Shown here one piece after another: positions 29,124 to 36,237 of a stretch of DNA of 36,237 bases. Below the pieces are notes generated by a model. It was not told where the DNA came from. It searched no databases and saw nothing but the letters and a program-made list of their open reading frames with translations. Every line of letters starts with the position of its first letter. The first letter of the stretch is position 1. The stretch lies in the NCBI GenBank assembly GCA_029265455.1, contig JAJUJF010000011.1:1-36237 (forward strand), written 5' to 3'. A program made the position numbers and the translations under genes. The DNA comes from Paracoccaceae bacterium (lineage in GTDB: Bacteria > Pseudomonadota > Alphaproteobacteria > Rhodobacterales > Rhodobacteraceae).

Positions 29124-29137
29124 TTCGCAGCTGCGAA
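29124..29137. promoter_or_regulatory. 14-bp perfect palindrome upstream of trxA
   Basis: TTCGCAGCTGCGAA is its own reverse complement and lies directly next to the trxA ribosome site in the addA-trxA gap. It could be an operator, an RNA hairpin affecting trxA translation, or chance. Confidence 0.35.
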
Positions 29138-29153
29138 AATGTTGGGGGTTAAC

Positions 29154-32100
29154 TTATGGAGCGGCAGGGGGAGGGTCAAGCGCCGCCCGGCGGAGTGCCG
29201 CAGCGGTCAGTTCCGGCGGCAGGATCATCAATCGCGGCACCCGCGTCCATACCACGGCCGTCTCGATCTGCCGCCCCGGATAGAGCCTTGCCAGCGCCGT
29301 CGCATAGGCCCCCATCTGCCGCAGGATCGCCTCGGGCGTGTCTTCGGGCAGTTCCGGCACAACGCGGTTCGACTTGAAGTCGGCGGCGAGGACCCGGTTT
29401 TCCCCGACAACGAGGCGGTCGATCCGGCCGAGGATGCGTCCGTTGCCCAGGGGGGCGCTCACCCCGACCTCTGACAGGCCGTGCGGGCCGAAGAGCGGCA
29501 TGATGTCGGGATGGTCAAGCACGGCCTCCGCCTCGGCAAGGAGACCGGGAAGGTCCGTCGCCTCCGGCACGATCCGGGCCGCGAGGGCGGCCCGTTCCTC
29601 CGCAGGCTGTCCCGGCAATGTCTCGAGGAGAAGGTGGAGATGGGCGCCGCGCAGGAGGAGGTCCTCGTCGGGCGCCTCGCCCGGGAGCGCGTGGGCACCG
29701 CCGAGGTTGGAGGGCGAGAGCACGGGCGCCGGCTCGGCGGCAACCGGAGGCGGCCGGCGCGTCCAGGCGGGAAGATCCGGCAGCGGCGCCCCTTCGACGG
29801 CAGCGCGCATGCCGCTGCCTTCCGGCCAGTCCTGCGCGACGACGAGGCGGTCTTCTTCCCGTTCGGCGCCGCAGCGTTCGAGTGCCGCCGCGACGAGCGC
29901 ATGCCAGCAGTCTTCCTCGGCCTTTCCCGGGTCGCCGGCGCCGCAGACGATGAGCCAGCTCTCCGCCCGGGTCAGCGCGACGTAGAGCAGCCGGCGGTTC
30001 TCCTCCAACAGCCGCTGCCGGCGCTCCTCCTCGGCGGCGGCGAGCGGGGCAGGGCAGTCCTCGGCGCGTGTCGACCAGAGCGGCACGTCGGCCACGCACT
30101 GGATCTGCGGGCGCCTGCCGCCTTCCTGCCGCCTTGCCGTGTCGGGCAGGATCACGATCGGCGCCTGCAGTCCCTTGGCGCCATGAACGGTCATCACCCT
30201 CACCTCGTCGGCGCTCTCGTCGGTGCGGCGCTTCACCGTCACCTCTCCCCGCGTCATCCAGGCGAGGAAGCCGGTCAGTGTCGGCGGCTCGGTGCGTTCG
30301 TATTCGAGCGCCTGGTCGAGCAGGGCGTCGATACCGTCCTCCGCTTCCGCGCCGAGGCGTGCCATCAGCCGGCGTCGGCCGTCGTGGGTGATCAGGATGC
30401 GTTCGAGTATCTCGTAGGGGCGCCGGAAATCGGCGTGGGCGCGCAGGTCACCGACGAAGGCCGCAGCCGCACGATGTTCGGACGCACCGAGGGCCTTCAC
30501 CAGCGCGCCCTGGCGCGGATGCGCAAGCCGGAAGAGGTCCCCCTCGCTCAGGCCGCAGAGCGGTGAGCGCAGCAGGGCCGCGAGGCTCAGGTCGTCGGTC
30601 GGCGTCACCGCCACCCGCAGCGCCGCGAGCAGGTCCCGGACCGCGAGTTCACCGCCGATCCGCAACACGTCGGCGCCCGCGACGGGGACACCGTGGCGCT
30701 TGAGGGCCCGTATGAGTGGATGGAACACGGTGCCGCGACGCTGGACGAGGATGAGGATATCACCCGCCCGGACCGGCCTCGTGCCCTCGCGGGTGGGCAG
30801 GAGCCGACCCGAATCGAGCCACAGGCGGATCTCCGCCGCGATCCGGTCGGCAAGCTGCTCGACCGGATCGTCGGGCATCGGCAGGTCGAGCGGCCGGTCC
30901 CAGGGCGGCTCTTCCTCCCGCTCGGGCTTCGGGATGAACGGCCAGAGCTCGACCCGGCCGGGACGTCCGGGGTCGGAGGGCAGGTGCTGCACCTTGTCCG
31001 CGAAACCGGTGCCGGCGGGCCCGGAGAAGACCGCATCGACCACGCTGAGGATCGGCCGGGCCGAGCGGTAGGAATGCAGGAGCGCGCAGGCCTGCAGGGC
31101 GCGGTCCATCGCGTCGAGCCGCCGCTCGAAATGCTCGCGCATCTCCGCGAAGGCGGCGGGGTCGGCACCTTGGAAGGAGTAGATCGACTGTTTCTCGTCG
31201 CCGACGACGAAGACGGTGCGCGGCGCGTCGTGGGGCAGGTGGCGCGCACCCTCGCCGACGAAGAACTCGTCGGTGATCGCCTCGATCACCTTCCACTGCA
31301 CCGGGCTCGTGTCCTGGGCCTCGTCGACCAGCACATGGTCGAGGCCGCCATCAAGCCGCCAGAGGACGAAGGCCGCCGTAGCGGGATCCGAAAGCAGGGC
31401 GACCGCCCGCGCGACAAGGTCGTCGAAATCGAGCAGTCCCGCCGATTTCAATCGGTCGTATTCGGCAAGCCAGGCGCTGGCGAAGCGATGGAGCGTGCCG
31501 GAACGTTCGAAAACCGCGGTGGCGAGCCGACGCGGGCGGGCTGCCTCGATCCGCTCCATGAATTCGTCGAGCGTGTCAGCCAGGGGGCCGAGCGTTGCAC
31601 GCACCGCCTTGGTCGGACATTTGCCGATCTTCGCGCTGAACGGCGCCTTCGCGCCCGCGCCGTTGAGGAACACGCTTTCAAGGAGGCGCAGCGCCGTTTC
31701 CGGGCCTGCAACCAGAGCCTCCGCAATGCGTGCGGCGCATTTCCGATCGGTAGTGGAGCCTGCAGCGAAGGCCGGCAGGACCTCCGCAAGAAGATCGCGC
31801 GCAGTCGGGGCGAGTACTTCTGCCGCGATGGCCTCGATGCTGTCACCCTCGTGATGGCCGATCGCGCGCGCGAGGTCTCCGGGACCGATGCCGGCGAGGA
31901 ACCGGCCGCGATTGGCAACGATCTCGCAGAGGAGGGGGTCGGGATCATCGCCGCCCATGTACCGGGCGAGCGCCTCGAGCAGTTCCGGCCGGTCCTCCGC
32001 CAGCGCCTCGATTGCCCGCTGGCGGAGCGCCTTCGCCTGGCGCTCGTCGAGGACGTCGAAGATCGGCGGCACGCCCGCCTCGAGCGGGAACCGCCGCAGG

Positions 32101-32501
32101 AGGGCGTCGCAGAAGGCGTGGATCGTCTGGATCTTCAGGCCCCCCGGTGTCTCCAGCGCCCGGGCGAACAGGGTCCGCGCCCGGCGCAGCCGTTCGGGCG
32201 TGAGCGCATCGAGGGGCTCGCCGAGTTCGACGAGCGCTTCCGCAAGCTCGCCATCGTCGAGCATCGCCCAGCGGCCGAGCCGGGCGAAGAGCCGGGTCTG
32301 CATCTCGGCGGCAGCGGCCTTGGTATAGGTAAGGCAGAGGATGCGTGCAGGCTCTGAACCCGCCAGCAGCAGCCGCGCCACCCTGTCGGTCAGCACCCGC
32401 GTCTTGCCCGAGCCGGCATTCGCCGCCACCCAGGACGAGGCGCCCGGCTCGGCGGCACGAAGCTGCTCTGCATTCGGTGCCGCGCGCTGTTGCAGGGTCA
32501 T
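29154..32501 (-). CDS. addA: Double-strand break repair helicase-nuclease AddA
   Basis: AddA is the motor subunit of AddAB, which processes broken DNA ends for RecA. It is a UvrD-type SF1 helicase with Walker A NAGSGKT (28-34), LVDEAQDTSP (motif II), GDEKQSIYSFQGADP (motif III) and VMTVHGAKGLQAPIVILPD (motif V). At the C-terminus lies a RecB-type nuclease with LAADFKSNR (D-x-K) and QMGAYATALARL. The 1115 residues match alphaproteobacterial AddA. The start overlaps the addB stop by four bases (ATGA). The protein is intact. Confidence 0.96.
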   Translation of the reverse strand: MTLQQRAAPNAEQLRAAEPGASSWVAANAGSGKTRVLTDRVARLLLAGSEPARILCLTYTKAAAAEMQTRLFARLGRWAMLDDGELAEALVELGEPLDALTPERLRRARTLFARALETPGGLKIQTIHAFCDALLRRFPLEAGVPPIFDVLDERQAKALRQRAIEALAEDRPELLEALARYMGGDDPDPLLCEIVANRGRFLAGIGPGDLARAIGHHEGDSIEAIAAEVLAPTARDLLAEVLPAFAAGSTTDRKCAARIAEALVAGPETALRLLESVFLNGAGAKAPFSAKIGKCPTKAVRATLGPLADTLDEFMERIEAARPRRLATAVFERSGTLHRFASAWLAEYDRLKSAGLLDFDDLVARAVALLSDPATAAFVLWRLDGGLDHVLVDEAQDTSPVQWKVIEAITDEFFVGEGARHLPHDAPRTVFVVGDEKQSIYSFQGADPAAFAEMREHFERRLDAMDRALQACALLHSYRSARPILSVVDAVFSGPAGTGFADKVQHLPSDPGRPGRVELWPFIPKPEREEEPPWDRPLDLPMPDDPVEQLADRIAAEIRLWLDSGRLLPTREGTRPVRAGDILILVQRRGTVFHPLIRALKRHGVPVAGADVLRIGGELAVRDLLAALRVAVTPTDDLSLAALLRSPLCGLSEGDLFRLAHPRQGALVKALGASEHRAAAAFVGDLRAHADFRRPYEILERILITHDGRRRLMARLGAEAEDGIDALLDQALEYERTEPPTLTGFLAWMTRGEVTVKRRTDESADEVRVMTVHGAKGLQAPIVILPDTARRQEGGRRPQIQCVADVPLWSTRAEDCPAPLAAAEEERRQRLLEENRRLLYVALTRAESWLIVCGAGDPGKAEEDCWHALVAAALERCGAEREEDRLVVAQDWPEGSGMRAAVEGAPLPDLPAWTRRPPPVAAEPAPVLSPSNLGGAHALPGEAPDEDLLLRGAHLHLLLETLPGQPAEERAALAARIVPEATDLPGLLAEAEAVLDHPDIMPLFGPHGLSEVGVSAPLGNGRILGRIDRLVVGENRVLAADFKSNRVVPELPEDTPEAILRQMGAYATALARLYPGRQIETAVVWTRVPRLMILPPELTAAALRRAALDPPPAAP

Positions 32502-35422
32502 CCGACAACCTCCGGCACAGGATCGTCGCGATCACTCCACTCGCCCCAGCGGGAGAGGTGGTCGTAATCGCCCTCGAAGATGATGCGCTGCGGCCGGAGC
32601 CGGGCGCTGAAGCCGCTTTCGGGGGAGAGGTAGTGGCCGAGGAGATCGCCAAGCCTCGCGAGCACCGTCTCGAACCCGTCGGCAGCGATGGTCCGGGAAT
32701 CGCCGGTACCACCGAGACCGATCAGCTCGAGGTGGAACACGGGACCCGGCGGCACGTCGGGGAAGCCGCCCGCGCCGATCATCGCGGCCTCGAGCGGGAG
32801 CTGGAGGTGAAAGGCGCGGAGCTGCCTGTCGCTGGGGAGGCTGCCCGACTTGTAGTCGTAGATCGCGTAGGCACCGGACGGATCGCGGTCGATCCTGTCG
32901 GCGCGGCCGGTCAGGGTGAAGCCGAGGCCGGGAAGATCGAGCTTGCCCGACACCTCGCGGCGGAAGGGTGCAGCCCGCGCCCTCCGCTCTGCCTCCCCCG
33001 CCAGGTACCACGGCGCGATCCGCGTGAGCCGCGCGCGCCAGATCTCCCGGACCGCCGGCCATGGTGTCGTGGCGAGCACCTCGCCGGCAATCGCCCGGAA
33101 GACCGCCTCGGCATCGTCAGGCAGCGTGTCGGCGGTGGCGTCGATGAAACACTCCATCACCTTGTGAAGCGCGGTGCCCCGCGCGAGCGGATCGGGCTCG
33201 CGTCCGGGCGGCAACAGCGGTTTCAGACGCAGGACATGACGCGCGTAGATCGAATAGGGATCGCGGATCAGGGTCTCGATGCTGGTGACGGAGAGTCGGC
33301 GCGGCCGCGCGGCAAGGGGAGGCACCGGCGAGGGGCGGGTGGCGGCCGGGACGGGCTGATCCGGCGTGTCGAGGCGGCGTGCAAGTGCAAGCCAGTGCTC
33401 GCCCCGCGCCTGCGCCATGGCCAGTGCCCTCTCGCCTGCCTCGCCCATGCCGCGCAGGAGATTCTCGATCCGGAGCAACCAGCGCGAGGGTACGGTCGGC
33501 GCCTCGGCATCGCGGGCGGCACGCGACAGGATCACCTCGGGCGCCGCCGCCGCCTGGATGAAATCATGGGCGGAAAGGCCGATCAGGCTTTCCGGCGGCG
33601 GCAGGCCGGCCGCGCGCCTCAGCGGCCGCGACAGCCAGGGGTCGGGCTCGGGAAGTTGCGGCCAGACACCCTCGTTCAGTCCTGCGAGGATGACGCGGTC
33701 CGCCCATTGGCTGCGTGCCTCGAGCGTGCCCCAGATGGCGATCCCGGGATGGGTGATCACCGCTTCCTCCGGTACCGAACGGGCGTGGAGGAGGCCGGCA
33801 AGAAGTGCACGGAAATCCTCCGCCCGCAGCAGGTCGTCGGGGCGGGCAGCAGTGGCGAGCTCCCTGAGAAGCAAATCCGCCGCCTCGCCCGTGCCGCGTG
33901 CCCATAGGACGTGATCGGAGCGGTTTTCCGGACCCGCCGCGAGCGCCTCGGCCATCCGCCGCAGATGCACCACGTGATCGCTCAGCGGTAGCGCCCCATC
34001 CGGCGCCGGACCGCAGAGGGTCGTCTCCAGCCAGTCGATCCACGGTGCGGCGCCTTCGTGGTCCCTGCTCCAGTTCCGCAGGCTCTGCCACTGCACGATC
34101 GGGGGATGGCCGGCGAGGGCTTCCATCTCCAGCGCCTGGGTGAGGCGCAGGTGCGGCCCGCGAGCGCCGGGGGCACTGCTCACCAGGGGATGCTTGAGAA
34201 GCGCAAGCAGGGTCTCGGCCGGCACGCCATCCGCGGAAATCCCGGTGAGCAGGCCCAGGAGGATGCCCGGAGGTGTCAGTGCCAGCGGACGGCCGGCGCT
34301 GTCGTCGGGGATGATCGACCAGCGGGCGAGCCGGGCCGTCACCCGTCGGGCGAGCGTGCGGTCGGTGGTGATGAGGGCTGCGGTGATCCCGCTCTCCGCG
34401 GCCTCGCGGAGCGCAAGCGCGATCGCGTCGGCCTCGAGTCGCGGTGTCGGCGCCTCCATCCATGTCAGGCCGGCGATGGCCGCAGGCAGTTCATTCACAT
34501 GAGCGGGCGCCTCGGCCCGCCACTGGTCGGTGACGGGGGCCGGGCGCAGTGCCAGGGAGATGACCGCGTCACGCTGCGGCCGGGCGGGAGGGGTTGCCGT
34601 CCATTGCGGCAGGGCTGAAGGATCGAAACCGAGGATGTCCCCGAGCGCGCGGAAACCGTGCTGGGGATGATCCGCCGCATCGGGTCCGAGCCGCTCCCAG
34701 ACCTCCTGCGGCAGGTACGGGTCGACGCCCGGCAGGATCACGGCGCCCTGCGGCAGGGCTGCCACCGCCCGCATCAGTTCCCGCATCGGTGCACGTGACC
34801 CGGTGGAGCCGGCGATCAGGATCGGGTGCCGGGGTGGCACGACTGCCCAGCGCGCGGCGACGAGGCCGACCGCTGCACGCAGCCGCGCATCACCGGTAGC
34901 CGGCCCTTCCGCCGCGGCATAGGAGGCGGCAATATCGAGAAAGGCGAGCGCGCGTTGCCAGTGTTCGGCGTGGCCGGCAGCGTCGAGTTCGCCAAGGCGT
35001 GCGGGATCGACCCCCACACCGCCCAGTTCGTCGAGCAGATGGCCAAGACTGTCGGCAAGGCCGAAGGCCGAGGTTTCCGGCGCGATCCCGGTGCGCGAGA
35101 GCAGCGCCCGCACCAGCCGTGCCAGATCAAGACGCCGGCGCAGCGGATCACCGGCAGGCGGCAGCCCCGCCGGAACCAGCAGCGGGTCGCTCGCAAGATC
35201 CGGCACCGTGCGGATCCGTGGCAGCAACCGCGCCGGACCGCTTGCGAGCCGGGTTTCCAGCGCACGCGCCGCGCGTCTGGTGTTGAGAAAGATCTCGACC
35301 TCCGCCCATGCCTCCGGAGGCGCACCTTCGAGCCGGGCCTCGATCCCGGCGACAAGCTCCGCGATGAAATCGACACCCGGTGGAAGGGCGAAGATGCGGG
35401 GGCCGGAAACGGGTGGGAACAT
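32498..35422 (-). CDS. addB: Double-strand break repair protein AddB
   Basis: AddB partners AddA in DNA-end resection. The 974-residue protein opens MFPPVSGPRIFALPPGVDF. A recognisable AddB stretch lies mid-protein (VILAGLNEGVWPQLPEPDPWLSRPLR). A C-terminal nuclease includes AIYDYKSGSLPSDRQ (D-x-K) with AFHLQLPLEAAMIG. The N-terminus lacks the GxxGSGKT Walker A found in B. subtilis AddB, and I see no C-terminal Cys cluster for an iron-sulfur centre. The start is not certain: ATG 35422 follows the murU stop by five bases, while ATG 35437 would overlap it. The frame upstream of that reads antisense-like. Confidence 0.92.
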   Translation of the reverse strand: MFPPVSGPRIFALPPGVDFIAELVAGIEARLEGAPPEAWAEVEIFLNTRRAARALETRLASGPARLLPRIRTVPDLASDPLLVPAGLPPAGDPLRRRLDLARLVRALLSRTGIAPETSAFGLADSLGHLLDELGGVGVDPARLGELDAAGHAEHWQRALAFLDIAASYAAAEGPATGDARLRAAVGLVAARWAVVPPRHPILIAGSTGSRAPMRELMRAVAALPQGAVILPGVDPYLPQEVWERLGPDAADHPQHGFRALGDILGFDPSALPQWTATPPARPQRDAVISLALRPAPVTDQWRAEAPAHVNELPAAIAGLTWMEAPTPRLEADAIALALREAAESGITAALITTDRTLARRVTARLARWSIIPDDSAGRPLALTPPGILLGLLTGISADGVPAETLLALLKHPLVSSAPGARGPHLRLTQALEMEALAGHPPIVQWQSLRNWSRDHEGAAPWIDWLETTLCGPAPDGALPLSDHVVHLRRMAEALAAGPENRSDHVLWARGTGEAADLLLRELATAARPDDLLRAEDFRALLAGLLHARSVPEEAVITHPGIAIWGTLEARSQWADRVILAGLNEGVWPQLPEPDPWLSRPLRRAAGLPPPESLIGLSAHDFIQAAAAPEVILSRAARDAEAPTVPSRWLLRIENLLRGMGEAGERALAMAQARGEHWLALARRLDTPDQPVPAATRPSPVPPLAARPRRLSVTSIETLIRDPYSIYARHVLRLKPLLPPGREPDPLARGTALHKVMECFIDATADTLPDDAEAVFRAIAGEVLATTPWPAVREIWRARLTRIAPWYLAGEAERRARAAPFRREVSGKLDLPGLGFTLTGRADRIDRDPSGAYAIYDYKSGSLPSDRQLRAFHLQLPLEAAMIGAGGFPDVPPGPVFHLELIGLGGTGDSRTIAADGFETVLARLGDLLGHYLSPESGFSARLRPQRIIFEGDYDHLSRWGEWSDRDDPVPEVVG

Positions 35423-35427
35423 GCCGC

Positions 35428-36144
35428 TCACGAGCATTGCCTCACGCGGTCCTGACGGCCGAGGAATGTCTCGGCCTCGGCCAGCCCCTCGGGCCGGCCG
35501 ACATCGATCCACGGTCCGGGGTGCACGACGCCGTGTAGGCGCCCGGCCTCGATCAGGCGGTCCCAGATCGCGTTGAGCGAGAAGTGACCCTCCGGGAAGA
35601 CGGCCGCTGCTTCTGTCCTGATGAGTTGTGCTCCGCCATAGACGAAAGGGGCCGTGGCGGCCCCCCCGCGTCGTTCGAGGCTGCCGTCTTCCGCGCGGGA
35701 GAAGTCGCCGTGCTCCCTGTGAGTTCGCGTCGCTTCCAGCGGGATCAGGCAGAGGAGCGCGTCCATCCGCGCGGGATCCCAGGCCCGGAGAAGGAGCTGC
35801 AACGGGTTCGGCTTGCTCCAGATCACGTCGGTGTTGAGCGTGAAGACGGTGTCGGCCGCGAGGAGCGGCAGCGCCCGCCTGAGCCCGCCGCCCGTTTCCA
35901 GGAGCTCAGGCTCGTGCGAGATGAGCGCGTCGGGGGCCGCCTTCGCGAGATGGTCCGCGAGCATCGCCGCATGCGCATGCGTGTTGACGACGACCCGGGG
36001 GACACCTGCCCCGCGCGCGAGGTCGAGCGTCCGGTCGATCAGGGGCCGGCCCAGCACTTCCAGCAGCGGTTTCGGCCGGTCGCGTGTGAGTTCGCCCATG
36101 CGGGTGCCGAGCCCGGCGGCAAAGATCATCGCCGGATGGCTCAT
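35428..36144 (-). CDS. murU: Nucleotidyltransferase, MurU-like (N-acetylmuramate 1-phosphate uridylyltransferase)
   Basis: MurU joins UMP to MurNAc 1-phosphate, returning recycled wall sugar to UDP-MurNAc and bypassing fosfomycin-sensitive synthesis. The 238-residue protein has the signature AAGLGTRM (9-16) with RPKPLLEV, the metal-binding Asp106 (TLNTDVIW), and the late WIDVGRPEGL. ATG 36144 overlaps the preceding stop by ATGA. The neighbour upstream looks like AmgK, the kinase that makes its substrate. A related glucose-1-phosphate transferase activity cannot be excluded from sequence alone. Confidence 0.9.
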   Translation of the reverse strand: MSHPAMIFAAGLGTRMGELTRDRPKPLLEVLGRPLIDRTLDLARGAGVPRVVVNTHAHAAMLADHLAKAAPDALISHEPELLETGGGLRRALPLLAADTVFTLNTDVIWSKPNPLQLLLRAWDPARMDALLCLIPLEATRTHREHGDFSRAEDGSLERRGGAATAPFVYGGAQLIRTEAAAVFPEGHFSLNAIWDRLIEAGRLHGVVHPGPWIDVGRPEGLAEAETFLGRQDRVRQCS

Positions 36145-36237
36145 GCCGGTGCCCCTGCAGCGATCCGCCGCAGCACCTCGGGCTCCGGTGCGGGCAGGCA
36201 GGCGCACCAGGCCCTGAGCGATGCAAGCGCCGGATGC
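36141..36237 (-). CDS. amgK: C-terminal end of an AmgK-like sugar kinase (partial)
   Basis: The leftward frame entering from the right edge ends at TGA 36143-36141 and encodes HPALASLRAWCACLPAPEPE... ending RRIAAGAPA. The short tail pattern and its overlap with murU match AmgK, the MurNAc/GlcNAc anomeric kinase of the aminoglycoside-phosphotransferase fold. Only 31 residues are visible, so the call rests mainly on gene order. Confidence 0.65.
   Translation of the reverse strand, partial: HPALASLRAWCACLPAPEPEVLRRIAAGAPA

Overview
The window is high-GC, gene-dense chromosomal DNA from an alphaproteobacterium, most likely Rhodobacterales (Paracoccaceae and relatives). The pointers are family-level protein matches and conserved gene neighbourhoods: coaX-rnj, rplU-rpmA-GNAT-obg-proB-proA, rodZ-ispG-prfA-prmC, amgK-murU-addB-addA-trxA, an LdtR-like MarR regulator, a DUF4167 protein, and a TrgB-like NUDIX protein next to cysK, an arrangement known from Rhodobacter sphaeroides. 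I see no tRNA, rRNA, CRISPR array, insertion sequence or prophage. Many long open frames lie antisense or out of frame to real genes; they follow from the GC-rich third positions and are not annotated.

Layout. 1-2590 (+): the proline-rich end of an unknown protein, then coaX (CoA synthesis) and rnj (RNase J). 2815-4425 (-): an RhlE-type DEAD-box helicase convergent with rnj, with a good promoter upstream. 4741-6736 (+): a TrgB-like NUDIX hydrolase and cysK. 6748-7587 (-): a DUF2243 membrane protein. 7743-8069 (+): a DUF1330 protein. 8326-13047 (+): rplU and rpmA, a strong terminator, then a tightly packed GNAT-obg-proB-proA run for ribosome assembly and proline synthesis. 13251-16900: a divergent cell-envelope block with an exported MepK/YcbK-like endopeptidase (-), an L,D-transpeptidase and lpxD (+). 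17157-20026 (+): ctaD (aa3 oxidase subunit I), a DUF2244 membrane protein and an unrecognised exported protein. 20178-26521 (-): DUF4167 protein, prmC, prfA, ispG, rodZ, an LdtR-like regulator and sdhE. 26634-28580 (+): a class I aminotransferase and infC. 28792-36237 (-): trxA, addA, addB, murU and the end of amgK.

How the genes relate. Translation and RNA metabolism are heavily represented (infC, prfA, prmC, rplU, rpmA, obg, rnj, helicase, perhaps DUF4167). Envelope building forms a second theme (LDT, MepK-like, LpxD, RodZ, MurU/AmgK, LdtR-like). Respiration is represented by ctaD and sdhE. The most informative start-codon call is infC, which almost certainly begins at an AUA codon 17 codons upstream of the first conventional start. 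I did not find a clearly new multigene system. The better leads are the TrgB-like protein's unrecognised N-terminal region, the similar Arg-rich tails of the helicase and the DUF4167 protein, the exported protein downstream of ctaD/DUF2244, a degenerate G4 motif in Obg, and the pared-down AddB.
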